Positions 46,645 to 56,178 of a stretch of 64,000 nucleotides of DNA are shown piece after piece. The notes under the pieces are model-generated. The model ran no database searches. It was not told the origin of the DNA and was given only the letters and a program-made list of their open reading frames with translations. Origin of the DNA: CBDAUN01 sp965214875. GTDB taxonomy: Bacteria > Pseudomonadota > Gammaproteobacteria > Arenicellales > JAJDZL01. Each line of letters opens with the position of its first letter. Positions within the stretch are counted from its first letter, which is position 1. Where the stretch lies: positions 3,472,001 through 3,536,000 of the forward strand of contig OZ243980.1 in assembly GCA_965214875.1 (NCBI GenBank), in the 5' to 3' direction. The position numbers and the translations under genes are program-made.

Positions 46645-46778
46645 GACATTAGCAATAGCATATTGTATGGTTGTATTCTTGATATCAAACGGCAAGCAAA
46701 ATTTCCTAAATCTTGATTTGCTTCCCATCATGAATGACCCGTAGCATTGGATCGTGCATCAATCAGACGAGGATTTCA

Positions 46779-47883
46779 ATGTCTCTAAACAAGCAAGCCA
46801 GATTCGATCATTCACGCCTTCCGGTGACAGTTTTGTCAGGGTTCCTTGGAGCCGGAAAGACGACGCTCCTCAACCAAGCGTTAAATAACCGACAGGGGCG
46901 GCGAGTCGCGGTTATTGTGAACGATATGAGCGAGATCAACATCGATGCAGCGCTCGTAGAGCGCGGTGGCGCAGACTTTCACCTTTGAAGACAAAGACGG
47001 GGTGAGTTTGAGTCAAGTGTCACGTCTTGACACGATGATTACCATCGTGGATACGGCAAACTTCTTGCGCGACTACAACGCTGCCGAGGAGCTCAAAGAC
47101 CGCGACGAGTTGCTGGGCGAAGATGACCACCGCACGGTCACACACCTGCTCATAGACCAGATTGAGTTTGCCGACATCATCGTGCTGAACAAGCTTGATC
47201 TCGTAGGCAACAGCCATGCGCTTGAGGTTGAGACTATCGTTAAGGTGCTCAACCCCGGCGTAAAGATCTTCATGACAATGCATGCCAAGGTACCGCTGGA
47301 GTTGGTATTTGACACCAGCCTATTCGACTATGAGAAGGCGGCCAGCTCCGCCGGCTGGATTCGGGAGCTCCAGAGCGAACACAAGCCGGAAACCGAAGAG
47401 TACGGAATCTCTAGCTTCACCTACCATACGTCGCAACCCTTCAACGCTACCAAATTGTGGGCATATTTGCACAACGACGATAACTGGCGCGGCGTACTCC
47501 GCTCGAAGGGTTTTTTCTGGGTCGCGGCTGACCACCGTGTCGCCTACGAATGGGCTCAAGCTGGCGGCATCCGCAACGTGAACCCCATGGGGATGTGGTG
47601 GGCGGCTGTGCCTCGCGAACACTGGGAGCATCCCGAGGGCCAGCGCCCCGACTGGCATCCTCGCTTTGGAGATTGCGCGCAGAAGCTAGTCTTCATTAGC
47701 CAGCACATGAATGAGGCAAAGATGCGAGCTCGCCTTGACGCATGCCTGCTCGACCAACATCTGGCCGATGCCGACAGCAACGCCTGGGAGGGTTTTCAGA
47801 ATCCGTTTCCAGAACTGATGAATAGGCATGACCGACACCAGCATGCATGTTCTGACGAAACAAGCGCCAAGCATCCGGAATAG
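46779..47883 (+). pseudogene. COG0523 (CobW-type) GTPase with internal deletion
   Basis: The N-terminal P-loop domain begins at the ATG at 46779: VTVLSGFLGAGKTTLLNQAL and VAVIVNDMSEINIDAALVER. The frame then stops at 46988 after GGADFHL. From 46966 another frame gives AQTFTFEDKDGVSLSQVSRL, LNKLDLVG and a full CobW C-terminal domain. Comparison within the family shows the part between, including the CxCC metal motif and about 55 residues, is deleted together with the frame. Since the metal-binding motif is gone, the gene is inactive. It lies immediately right of the IS481-like remnant, which may have caused the loss. It resembles ZigA/YciC-type proteins. Confidence 0.8.
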
Positions 47884-48390
47884 CTGGCAAGACCTGCTAG
47901 CGGTAATCGTGCACCCTGCGCCGCACTCGATTGCTGCAAAGGAGGTGCTGTCAAAAGGATGCTGATTGCGCTCAGATCGGCTGAGCAGAACCTTTGCGGC
48001 CGAAAAAAATCAGGAACAATTCACGACTACAAGATTGCGTCTGCTGCTATTCCAAGCCCCCTCCAAACAATCAATGTGCATCATGAAAGCGTTCTTCGAC
48101 AGTTTTTTAATCCCCTATAGACCTTTGCCGCAATCAGAGCGCCGATCTGAAGACAGCAATGAAGCCTTATGGTTCTGCGCCAAATTGGAGATATCGAAAA
48201 TATGCTTGCGCACGGCATTTACAAACCGATTATGCCGAGTAATCAGTATCGCAAGCAGATCGCAGCCAACTTGCTGGAACGACTGCCTGCCAGCAGAATT
48301 TCAACCACGCCGCACTTGCAGACTGATCGGTCCTATATGCTTCAAGCTTGCAGGCCGCATCGACAATTGCTGATCAGATTGCTATATGTA
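47884..48390. other. No supported gene
   Basis: Short frames (48064-48373, 48169-48399) have no recognisable content. The right edge carries the Zur-like site described separately. Confidence 0.45.
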
Positions 48391-48407
48391 ATGTTATAAC
48401 ATAACAT
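48391..48407. promoter_or_regulatory. Zur-like operator
   Basis: ATGTTAT and ATAACAT form perfect 7-bp arms separated by AAC (ATGTTATAACATAACAT), matching the Zur-type consensus with ATAAC half-sites. It ends 10 bp before the ATG of the DUF1636 gene, where a repressor would block transcription of the ABC importer operon 48418-51780. A zur gene lies in the same region (54725). Confidence 0.7.
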
Positions 48408-48417
48408 ATATTTTGAA

Positions 48418-48864
48418 ATGATTCGCGACCAGCCAATTCTATCGTTTTGCATGACCTGCCGGGACGGCCATGAGGCAGTCCATAAGGGTGTCCGCGGAGG
48501 TGTGCGTCTCGCCCAAGCGTTCTTGTCGGCGCACGGTGCGGGTGCGCGGCATCAAGGATTTGCGTTGCGTGGAATGCAGTGCATGAGCCAGTGCAAGCGA
48601 CCATGCGTCGCGTCGCTCAGCGGCAACGGACGATTTTCGTACATATTTGGCGACCTGGATGCTGCGCCGAGTCATATCCAAGCACTCAATGAATTGATTT
48701 CACTTTATCTCGCCTCGCCAGAAGGATTTCTGCGCCGATCAGAGCGCCCTGAACCTCTGCGCGCACGGATCCTTGGACGCTTGCCACCACCGGGGAGTGC
48801 ATCCGATCTGGTCATCCCATATGAGACGATAGTTGCTCATGCCGCGAACACCGTTCGAAACTGA
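48418..48864 (+). CDS. DUF1636 metal-binding-like protein
   Basis: A 148-aa protein of the DUF1636 family: FCMTCRDG near the N-terminus, the CMSQCKRPCVASLSG cysteine cluster at about residues 60-74, then FSYIFGDLD and RILGRLPPP. Several conserved cysteines suggest metal or cluster binding. Function is unknown; here it is the first gene behind a Zur-like site and before an ABC importer, and DUF1636 genes often occur beside metal transporters and CobW-type GTPases. Confidence 0.82.
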   Translation: MIRDQPILSFCMTCRDGHEAVHKGVRGGVRLAQAFLSAHGAGARHQGFALRGMQCMSQCKRPCVASLSGNGRFSYIFGDLDAAPSHIQALNELISLYLASPEGFLRRSERPEPLRARILGRLPPPGSASDLVIPYETIVAHAANTVRN

Positions 48865-48912
48865 GCACGACGTTGCAGCTACGACCCACAACTCAACAAA
48901 GGAAATCCGATC

Positions 48913-49806
48913 TTGAAAGAAGTTGCCACCACTGAACCAATCCAGTTCCGGCAAACACAATCCCCGCAAACAGCGAGCAAGTTGTCCGCGACGCAGATCA
49001 AGGGGACATTAGCCGGCCAGTCGTTCCTTGTCGCCGAAAAGTTGCATTACAGATCAGCCAGCGGCGCTGCCCTGGTGCAAGATGTATCTTTCAGCGTCGA
49101 TGAAGGGGCCATTCTTGCTATTGCGGGACCGAACGGTGCCGGAAAAACCACACTGCTGCGGCTTTTGAGCGGATCTGAAATGCCAACAAGCGGTGATGTG
49201 CTAATCAACGGATGCAACCTGAAACACCTTTCCGCTACGGAGCGCGCGCGCATCATCGCTGTCGTCAGCCAGCAAGAACTGCCCGATGGGCGATTGTTTC
49301 TGCGCGACTACGTGGCGCTCGGGCAAATCCCGATACAGGCGGACCGGTCAAGCCAAGCGCATGCAGAAGACGTGCAGCGAATACTGCGCCTGACAAGCCT
49401 CACCGACTTGGCCGACAAGCGGATGGGCATGCTGTCGGGCGGCGAACGCCAGCGAGCGCATATTGCACGGGCCTTGGCGCAAAACCCGTCGCTCTTGTTT
49501 CTGGATGAGCCAACCAACCACCTTGATCCGGATGCCAAAGGCCGCATGCTGTCATTGGTTACGGAACTGGGCATCACGGTGGTGATGATTGTCCACGATC
49601 TGGTGATGATTCCCGAGTTTGCTAGCCATGTGGCCTTGATGAACGCAGCCCGGATAACCGGATTCGGGCCCGTTGCCGAAGTGCTGACCCCCAACCGTGT
49701 GCAAGACATTTTCGGCATCACCTTCTTGAATATCGAATACCAAGGCCGTCTCATTCCGGCACTAGATATTCGAAAAAATGCAACCGTTATCGAAAGGGAA
49801 AACTGA
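48913..49806 (+). CDS. ABC importer ATP-binding protein (metal/siderophore type)
   Basis: A 297-aa FecE-like ATPase: Walker A GPNGAGKTTLLRLLSG, signature LSGGERQRAHIARAL, Walker B LLFLDEPTNHLD, and switch His MIVHDLVMI. An N-terminal extension of about 40 residues (ATTEPIQFRQTQSPQ...) precedes the usual start. The TTG start at 48913 follows AGGAAATCC. Overlaps the binding-protein gene by 1 bp. Confidence 0.9.
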   Translation: MKEVATTEPIQFRQTQSPQTASKLSATQIKGTLAGQSFLVAEKLHYRSASGAALVQDVSFSVDEGAILAIAGPNGAGKTTLLRLLSGSEMPTSGDVLINGCNLKHLSATERARIIAVVSQQELPDGRLFLRDYVALGQIPIQADRSSQAHAEDVQRILRLTSLTDLADKRMGMLSGGERQRAHIARALAQNPSLLFLDEPTNHLDPDAKGRMLSLVTELGITVVMIVHDLVMIPEFASHVALMNAARITGFGPVAEVLTPNRVQDIFGITFLNIEYQGRLIPALDIRKNATVIEREN

Positions 49807-50765
49807 TGAAAAAACTGATGATCAAATGCCTTTTTGCGGTAAGCGCATTTGCTGCCTTGAGCCACACCGCCTTCGCCGACATCATGGTCGACAATTGCGG
49901 CGAACCGCTGACCTTCGATGCTGCGCCCGAGCGGATTGTGATACATGACATGAACATGACCGACATGGCCTTCGCACTGGAACTGCAAGACAGGATTGCC
50001 GGACTCACAGGCATCACTGGCTGGTACAAAACAAGCCCTGATTTTGACAAGTTGCGCGGCGACATACCTGAGCTGGCACCGAAATACCCAACCATCGAAA
50101 ACTTGGTTGCAGTGAATGCGGACATGTTCTTCGCCGGATGGTACTATGGCATGCGTCCCGGCGGCGATGTCACACCCGACACGCTTGCATCGTTTGGGAT
50201 CAAGACCATGGTGCTGACCGAAAGCTGCGTCCATCTTGACAAGAACCGCCCCGTCGCTAGCATGGATCTGCTGTTTGGCGACGTTCTGCGCCTTGGCAAG
50301 GTCATGCAGGTTGAAGATAGGGCCGAAAAGCTTGTAGCCGGCTGGAAAGCACAATTAGCCGCCATCGAAAAGCAAACTGCTAATCTGGAAAGACTTCGCG
50401 TCTTCCTGCTGGACGGGCCTGCCGACGCGCCCTTCACTGCGGGCAAGTTTGCGATTCCCGACGCAATGATCACCGCCGCAGGCGGGATAAATGTAACGCA
50501 TGATCTCGATACAAGCTGGGGCCGCACTTCATGGGAGTCGGTCGCCGCGACCAACCCGCAATTTCTAGTGTTGCTCGACTATGCAACAGGAAACGGCGCA
50601 GACGACACCTTCAAGTTCCTGCAAGAGCACCCGGTGATGTCTCAGGTCGATGCGGTCAAGAATGAACACTGGATCGGTCTAAGGTATGAAGAGTTGACAC
50701 CTGGGCCAGCAAACATTAGCGCTATCGTGAAAATGGCGCAAGCGATGCATCCAGGGCTGAACTGA
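49806..50765 (+). CDS. ABC importer substrate-binding protein (metal/siderophore type)
   Basis: A periplasmic protein of the TroA-like class with a clear signal peptide (MIKCLFAVSAFAALSHTAFA). Key segments: APERIVIHDMNMTDMAFALE, PTIENLVAVNADMFFAGWYYG, a TESCVHL stretch and WGRTSWESVAATNPQFLVLLDY. The predicted Zur control suggests zinc or a zinc-binding small molecule as cargo; cobalamin or siderophore is not excluded. Two bp separate it from the permease start. Confidence 0.85.
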   Translation: MKKLMIKCLFAVSAFAALSHTAFADIMVDNCGEPLTFDAAPERIVIHDMNMTDMAFALELQDRIAGLTGITGWYKTSPDFDKLRGDIPELAPKYPTIENLVAVNADMFFAGWYYGMRPGGDVTPDTLASFGIKTMVLTESCVHLDKNRPVASMDLLFGDVLRLGKVMQVEDRAEKLVAGWKAQLAAIEKQTANLERLRVFLLDGPADAPFTAGKFAIPDAMITAAGGINVTHDLDTSWGRTSWESVAATNPQFLVLLDYATGNGADDTFKFLQEHPVMSQVDAVKNEHWIGLRYEELTPGPANISAIVKMAQAMHPGLN

Positions 50766-50766
50766 C

Positions 50767-51780
50767 TTGGACCGACTGGATTTAGCCAATTTCGCGGGGG
50801 TGGTCGTGCTGATCGCCCTCTTGCTAGTATCAACGCTTTACGGCACAACGCAAATCCCGCTTGCCGATATTGTCGAGGCAATCGCGCTAGTCAGCGGCCT
50901 CGTTGAGGGCGAGTTGTCCGCAGTGCATCGGATCGTGCTCGACCTGCGCTTGCCGCGAGCCCTGTTTGCGGCCGTGATCGGTGCCGGGCTAGGCATCGTC
51001 GGGGTGGTTTTGCAGACCACTACACGCAATGATCTGGCTGATCCGTTTCTGTTCGGGCTGTCTTCGGGAGCAGCGGCAGGGGCGGTATTTGTCATCACAG
51101 TGACCGGCGATATTCTGGGCATCTGGACACTTCCGCTGGCGGCGTTCTGCGGCGGCCTCGTTGCCTCAGGCATTGTGCTAGCGCTCGTTCACGGCTTGCG
51201 TACCAGCGCCCCGGAAAAGCTGATCCTGGCCGGGCTGGCAGTGTCTTTCCTGTTTGCAGCAATCACCAACTATCTTATTTTCGCAGGCGACAGCCGCGCC
51301 GCGCACTCAGTTATTTTCTGGATGCTGGGCGGCCTTGGCCTGGCCCGATGGGAGACTTTTCCGCTGGTCTGCGCCGGGCTGGTTCTGATCTTCGCCTATT
51401 CCCTTTACCGCAGCCGATGGCTGGATGCGCTTTTGACCGGAGATCTGACAGCATCGACTCTTGGTGTGCCCGTGCAGCAATTGCGGTTCAGCATGTTTCT
51501 CGTGGCTGCGCTGGCCACGGCCATGTTTGTGTCGGTCGCTGGCGTGATCGGGTTTGTCGGCTTGATGGTGCCGCATCTAGCGCGCGGAATTGCGGGGCCA
51601 TTGCACCGCCAGCTGCTGCCGACAGCAGCTATCGTGGGAGCCGTATTGCTAACCGTCTCGGATTTGCTGTGCCGTCTACTGCTCGCACCGCAAGAATTGC
51701 CGGTTGGAATCGTAACCACATCAGTCGGTTCGGCCTTTGTATTTCTGCTGCTGTACAACACGCGAAAAATGCAGCGATAG
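50767..51780 (+). CDS. FecCD-type ABC permease
   Basis: A 337-aa permease with about ten membrane helices: LDLRLPRALFAAVIGAGLGI, GVVLQTTTRNDLADPFLFGL, GLVASGIVLALVHGL and GVIGFVGLMVPHLARGI plus the C-terminal PVGIVTTSVGSAFVFLLLYN. TTG start at 50767 just after the binding-protein stop. Last gene of the 48418-51780 operon. Confidence 0.93.
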   Translation: MDRLDLANFAGVVVLIALLLVSTLYGTTQIPLADIVEAIALVSGLVEGELSAVHRIVLDLRLPRALFAAVIGAGLGIVGVVLQTTTRNDLADPFLFGLSSGAAAGAVFVITVTGDILGIWTLPLAAFCGGLVASGIVLALVHGLRTSAPEKLILAGLAVSFLFAAITNYLIFAGDSRAAHSVIFWMLGGLGLARWETFPLVCAGLVLIFAYSLYRSRWLDALLTGDLTASTLGVPVQQLRFSMFLVAALATAMFVSVAGVIGFVGLMVPHLARGIAGPLHRQLLPTAAIVGAVLLTVSDLLCRLLLAPQELPVGIVTTSVGSAFVFLLLYNTRKMQR

Positions 51781-51849
51781 CGCTGCTTAGAACTAAGCTG
51801 CGACCGCGTATCAGCGCGGCATGCAGTCGCAAACTGATCCATTCCCCGA

Positions 51850-51874
51850 AAATAAAAGCCCGCTGCTAGGGCTT
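51850..51874 (-). terminator. Intrinsic terminator of the WD40/GTPase operon
   Basis: Read on the minus strand, AAGCCC (51874-51869) and GGGCTT (51861-51856) form a stem with loop TAGCAGC, followed by TTATTTTC. This is a short but good rho-independent terminator for transcripts coming from 54371 to 52103. Confidence 0.65.
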
Positions 51875-52102
51875 GGCGAAAGGCCATAAAGACCACTGCG
51901 ACAAGGTGCTTGTGAGTGGCAATCCGACTTCGCTAGCCCGTCTTGCGCACAATTGCTACTGAGCTTTCAAACTGTACATCTGCATGCAGTTTTGCGTTGC
52001 GAAGCACTCTAGCCGATTCCGGTTCACTAACAAAGGATGCTCAAAAACTAAGCCTGTCAGGATCCGCGTCAAGACTGATGCGGCAGATTGGTCGCAGGCG
52101 GC

Positions 52103-52351
52103 TTAATGCAACTCGATGTCGGCGTGATCGATATCGGCTAGAGTCTTGGCGGTCCGCCGAGACTGCGCGCATCCATTAGACTTGCGTACCGTCATGGCAG
52201 TCTCGACCGGCGGACAATCCGGCTCATGGCGGCGCAGTTCCGCGACCGCTAGTGCCGCACTCTTAGGCCACCCGAACCGCTCCATTATGAGCGCTTTAAT
52301 TCGGCACGCTTTCTGCGGACCGGGGCGATTGGAATCAAACAGTCGGCGCAT
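52103..52351 (-). CDS. Small protein associated with COG0523/WD40 loci
   Basis: An 82-aa frame whose core, ALIMERFGWPKSAALAVAEL followed by HEPDCPPVETAMTV, resembles a small conserved protein that I have seen beside COG0523 GTPases and WD40 genes in alphaproteobacteria; I know no function. I place the start at the ATG at 52351, which overlaps the end of the WD40 gene by 17 bp and suggests coupling. The weakly conserved tail (NGCAQSRRTAKTLADIDHAD) fits the expected end. Confidence 0.6.
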   Translation of the reverse strand: MRRLFDSNRPGPQKACRIKALIMERFGWPKSAALAVAELRRHEPDCPPVETAMTVRKSNGCAQSRRTAKTLADIDHADIELH

Positions 52352-53348
52352 CTTCGCCTCTGTCAAACAATGTTGTCCACAGAACATTGCCTCCCGCGTC
52401 TCCAATCAGCACATGCGACAAAGATGCGGTGACGGCAATAGCTGTAACTTCGCTGCCCGTAGAACTCCGAATCACAATCGACTCCTTGGCATCATCGAGC
52501 TCAGATAAAACCACGGTGCCATCATGAAACCCGGCAAACACCGCATTCGCTTCGCTCAAGGACTGCACACAGGTTGCGAGCCGCTTTGTGCCGCGAGCAA
52601 CACAAAGCGGTTCTCGGCCCATGGGGCCATCCTCTCCGTCGAAGGGCCAGCAAATCGCTTCATCCGCGCCGGATGTCACCAGATGAGGTACCTCGCCAAC
52701 CCAGGCAAAGCTCTTGATCTTAGCCGGATACCCCTGCATGGCCATGTGGCAATTGTCGCGGAGTCGCACCGCATGGAGCGCATTTTCCTGCATGGCAGTG
52801 ACAAGATACTCGCCGTCCGGACTGAAAGAGACAACTCCATGGGAACCTTTCCAGTCAAGCTTCGACGGCTTCCAACGCTGCTGTCGGCGCTCCCAGACAG
52901 TCACGCCGCCATAGTGGGCAACGGCCAGACGCCTGCCCGTCGCATCGAAGGCCAGGCCGCCTACAGTGCTAACGTGCTGAAGCGATACCGCCGAGGGTTC
53001 CTGCTTGCACCAGACCTGTACGCTCTTGCCAGATGAGCACGCCCATTGTTCATGACAAGCGGCGACACAATCGACCCAGCGCGAACCGAAATTGGCGATC
53101 TCTTCGACTTGACCGTCAGGCGATATGCGCAGAAACCGTCCGTCGTCACCGCCAGTGAACACATGGTCGGCATCCGAAGCAAGGCATAGGACGGCACCAT
53201 CGTGAGCCTTCGTCTCGGTTGGATCCGTTTCAGCTCGGAAGAAGCGAACGGTGCCATCACCGCAAGCCACCGCGATCGCATCATCTGCAGCAATTGCTCC
53301 CGTGACTGGCGCTCCGATTTCAAACTTGAGACTGCGTCTCTCAAACAT
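52335..53348 (-). CDS. WD40 repeat protein of the zinc cluster
   Basis: A 337-aa beta-propeller with about seven repeats, recognisable from GDGTVRFFRAET, GGDDGRFLRISPDGQ, GRRLAVAHYGGVTVWERR, SFSPDGEYLVTAMQ, VTSGADEAICWPFDGEDG and GDAGGNVLWTTL. No signal peptide, so cytoplasmic. Such genes sit beside COG0523 GTPases in predicted Zur regulons; the role is unknown, perhaps a scaffold for metal transfer. 51 bp downstream of the GTPase gene. Confidence 0.85.
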   Translation of the reverse strand: MFERRSLKFEIGAPVTGAIAADDAIAVACGDGTVRFFRAETDPTETKAHDGAVLCLASDADHVFTGGDDGRFLRISPDGQVEEIANFGSRWVDCVAACHEQWACSSGKSVQVWCKQEPSAVSLQHVSTVGGLAFDATGRRLAVAHYGGVTVWERRQQRWKPSKLDWKGSHGVVSFSPDGEYLVTAMQENALHAVRLRDNCHMAMQGYPAKIKSFAWVGEVPHLVTSGADEAICWPFDGEDGPMGREPLCVARGTKRLATCVQSLSEANAVFAGFHDGTVVLSELDDAKESIVIRSSTGSEVTAIAVTASLSHVLIGDAGGNVLWTTLFDRGEDAPTV

Positions 53349-53399
53349 GAATCATGAGTATCTATCCGGCCATTCAGCAAACTAGGGACAGACTCGGCA

Positions 53400-54371
53400 T
53401 CACGTCGCTCGACACGCCTCAAAGCCTTCTTGCAATCCCATGCTGTCCAGATCGCGGCCGATGAACACCACGCGGGACAGGCGGGGTTTGCCCTCTGGCC
53501 ATGGCCCCATCGGTGATCCGTCCATCAGCATGTGCACTCCCTGAAAGACAAACCGGTCGTCATGTCCGCGAAAGTCAAGGATGCCCTTCGAGCGCAGTAT
53601 GTCCTGGCCGTGCTCGCGCAGGAGTCGACCGAACCAATTCTGGAATTTTTTGAAATCAAGCGGCGCTTCTGAGATAAATGAGACGCTTGTGACATCATCG
53701 TCATGATCATGATCATGATCGGAGGTTAGAAAATCGGGCTCCACTTCCAGGACGCGGTCGAGGCTGAATGCGTTGAGCCCAACAACTTTGTCCAACGGCG
53801 CGGCGCAACGGGCGGTGCGGATGATTTTGGCATAGGGATTGATCTTGCGCAGCCGCGACTCGACTCGCTCAAGACGATCGTCGTCTACGAGATCGGTCTT
53901 GTTGAGCAGAACAACATCTGCAAAGGCTACTTGCTCCTCGGCTTCGTGATGCTGGCCAAGCTGCGCGTCGAGATGCACAGCATCCGCTACGGTCACAATC
54001 GCATCAAGCCGCGTACGGTCAGCGACATCTTGGTCGACGAAAAATGTTTGCGCCACAGGGGCCGGGTCGGCAAGGCCTGTGGTTTCGACGATAATGGCAT
54101 CGAACTGATCGCCACGCTTCATCAAACCACTCAGAATACGAATCAGGTCGCCGCGGACGGTGCAGCATATGCAACCGTTGTTCATCTCGAACACCTCCTC
54201 GTCCGCATCAACGACAAGATCATTGTCGATGCCTTCCTCGCCGAACTCGTTGACGATGACTGCATAGCGTTTGCCATGTCGTTCGGTGAGGATGCGGTTC
54301 AAAAGCGTCGTCTTGCCGGCACCGAGGAAACCAGTGAGCACGGTGACGGGAACTCGTGTTTGCTGATCCAT
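53400..54371 (-). CDS. COG0523 GTPase of the zinc regulon (ZigA/YeiR-like)
   Basis: A 323-aa G3E GTPase. The P-loop LTGFLGAGKTTLLNRIL, metal motif NNGCICCTVRGD, VETTGLADPAPVAQTF, LNKTDLV and the Asp/His loop DHDHDHDDD (about residues 217-226) before the CobW C-terminal domain are all present. Intact, unlike the copy at 46779. With a zur gene and WD40 neighbour it is expected to hand zinc to client proteins when zinc is scarce. Confidence 0.92.
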   Translation of the reverse strand: MDQQTRVPVTVLTGFLGAGKTTLLNRILTERHGKRYAVIVNEFGEEGIDNDLVVDADEEVFEMNNGCICCTVRGDLIRILSGLMKRGDQFDAIIVETTGLADPAPVAQTFFVDQDVADRTRLDAIVTVADAVHLDAQLGQHHEAEEQVAFADVVLLNKTDLVDDDRLERVESRLRKINPYAKIIRTARCAAPLDKVVGLNAFSLDRVLEVEPDFLTSDHDHDHDDDVTSVSFISEAPLDFKKFQNWFGRLLREHGQDILRSKGILDFRGHDDRFVFQGVHMLMDGSPMGPWPEGKPRLSRVVFIGRDLDSMGLQEGFEACRAT

Positions 54372-54455
54372 TTTTCCTATTTCTCCAAGCTGAAACTATA
54401 GCCTGCACAAAACCAAAAACCTTTTAGAATTGCGGTTCTGCCCGAAAAAGCCATT

Positions 54456-54692
54456 TCACCTATCGGTCAAGATTAGAGCATGCAAAAAGGCTGAAAGTGC
54501 CAAGTAAGTTGCAATTGTAAGATCGGCGGACAATCCTCTCTCATTCGCATTGCGGGCCGCATATCTATTCAATGGACCAACCCGGCTTTGATGCCAAAGT
54601 GCTCCAAACCATGTCTCGCCTCCCCTGACATTCGCCTTGGCCGCAACCAACTGCAATAGCACTAGTGGCAGGATTTGCGCCCACCAGAACAA
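54456..54692 (-). CDS. Possible small membrane protein
   Basis: A 78-codon frame from a TTG at 54692, between zur and the GTPase gene on the same strand. It holds two hydrophobic segments (FWWAQILPLVLLQLVAAKA and TIATYLALSAFLHALIL) separated by a charged WHQSRVGPLNRYAARNANER loop. An in-frame stop lies just upstream. I do not recognise it; it may be a chance frame. The rest of 54372-54724 holds no gene. Confidence 0.3.
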   Translation of the reverse strand: MFWWAQILPLVLLQLVAAKANVRGGETWFGALWHQSRVGPLNRYAARNANERGLSADLTIATYLALSAFLHALILTDR

Positions 54693-54724
54693 AGAACCTT
54701 TTCAATGCCTGCCCTGATTGCGGA

Positions 54725-55144
54725 TCAGTTTTGGCAAGCGCCGGGCAAATCAGCGCTGCAATCAGAGCAGTGTCCGTGAACCTCTATCACCAAGCGATCT
54801 GGCACGAAACCTGAGTTTGCGGACAGGGCGACAATGTCGCGGGCGAAATGTGGAGCGATATGCTCTGTGACGCTACCGCAACCATCGCAGATCTCGAATA
54901 CAGGAATTTCAGAATGATCCGGCTCACAGCAAGCTGTCCAGGCGTTCAAGGACTCGATCCGGTGCACACGATTAGTCTCAAGCAATTTATCCAGCGCCCT
55001 GTAAACTGTCGTCGCCGCGGTCACGCCGTCGTTGCGCAACGCTTCCAGTATCTCATAGGCAGAGAGCGGGCGGCGCTGATGCCTGAGCAATTCAAGCACC
55101 CTGTCAACATGTGTGAGGCGAGCTACAGCTTGAGGCATTTGCAA
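54725..55144 (-). CDS. zur: Fur-family regulator, likely Zur
   Basis: A 139-aa winged-helix metalloregulator. The recognition helix region TAATTVYRALDKLLE, the structural-zinc pairs CDGCG and CSDC (IEVHGHCSDC), and a His-rich central segment are visible. The neighbourhood of a COG0523 GTPase, WD40 protein and ABC importer with a Zur-like box points to Zur rather than Fur. In zinc sufficiency it should repress the importer operon at 48391. Confidence 0.88.
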   Translation of the reverse strand: MQMPQAVARLTHVDRVLELLRHQRRPLSAYEILEALRNDGVTAATTVYRALDKLLETNRVHRIESLNAWTACCEPDHSEIPVFEICDGCGSVTEHIAPHFARDIVALSANSGFVPDRLVIEVHGHCSDCSADLPGACQN

Positions 55145-55818
55145 TCTACTTGTTTCCTGTGTTCAGGCTCATGCTTTACAACACTAAAATAAGTCCGAAA
55201 GCGTTAACTCCATTTTACTGAATTTGGTTTGGAGCTGGGAAAAATCTTAGGATTTCGGACACGCCAGCAATCCGCTCACGCATAATGGCCCATGCCCATT
55301 GCCGATGTTGCGCCGATAACTAAGAACACTGAAATATGCTAGACATCGAACGGCCAATCATCGACAGGGAAGATGCCCTTGATGAAACGCTGGCAAGATG
55401 CAGGAAATGGGCGCCTGCCGACCTGATCGGGTCCGATCACTGAACCGGTTTGCTTGCGAGAACTAGCAAGCTGCCGGCATTCCTTGCATCGAATCTTTTC
55501 AGCTTTGAATTGCGACTTCATCAAAATAGCGCATCAGCCGACTTTGGCGTAGCTGTGCTCGCAAACTCTCAAGCGATCAACTACTAGATTCGGTCCGAGG
55601 GCATGCCGTATGGCAAATTTATGGTGTCGCTTTTCATTTGCCATGAAATATAAATGGCGCTCTTTCCGCTCAATGCGGTACGCGGGCGGATGCGGTTCTG
55701 CCCTGCGAAAGGGCATGTCGCAGAAAACAGACCGAAGCGAGCTGCGCTGAGCGGGCACCAGTCCCGCAAAACCTCCGGCTGTCCGGCGTTGCGGCCCTGG
55801 GCAGATTCGCGAAGTCTG
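55145..55818. other. No supported gene
   Basis: Short frames such as 55339-55524 (minus strand, with a KIRCKECRQLAS cysteine pair) and 55534-55758 are too weak to call. The right half becomes GC-rich and merges into the IS remnant. No Zur-like box was seen before zur itself. Confidence 0.45.
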
Positions 55819-56063
55819 TCAGGCGGGTGCGGACGATGCAATCGGCGCGGCCTGCGCATCGGGCAGATAGCCGTATTGCTGCAGCTTCCTGAGCTGCCGT
55901 GCCGAGTTGCGGCTCGCGACCGGCACCTCATGGTCAAACTCCGGGTCTGAATAGGGTCGGCGGTTTTTGAGCGCCGAGCACAGGGTCTTCAAAAGCTTGC
56001 GCGCCGTAGCGACGGTCGCGCGCTTACCGCCCCTGACAGTCTTATATGTATTGAACCCGTACA
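55819..56063 (-). pseudogene. IS110-type transposase C-terminal remnant with flanking motif
   Basis: The minus strand gives VRGGKRATVATARKLLKTLC followed by SALKNRRPY and a tail, matching the last helix segment of IS110-family transposases (the TARKLL pattern). It ends at the 23-bp motif in inverted form at 56041-56063, reading outward to the right. Earlier parts of the transposase are missing. Confidence 0.5.
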
Positions 56064-56178
56064 CGCTCGAAAGCCGCGTTCATGCGCTCGATTGATGTCT
56101 CGGTTTCGTGTTCATATCTGACCTCAATACGGCGACCTCTTTCGCCCGGTCGCGACTTGTTGGGGAATGGCCCTGAAG

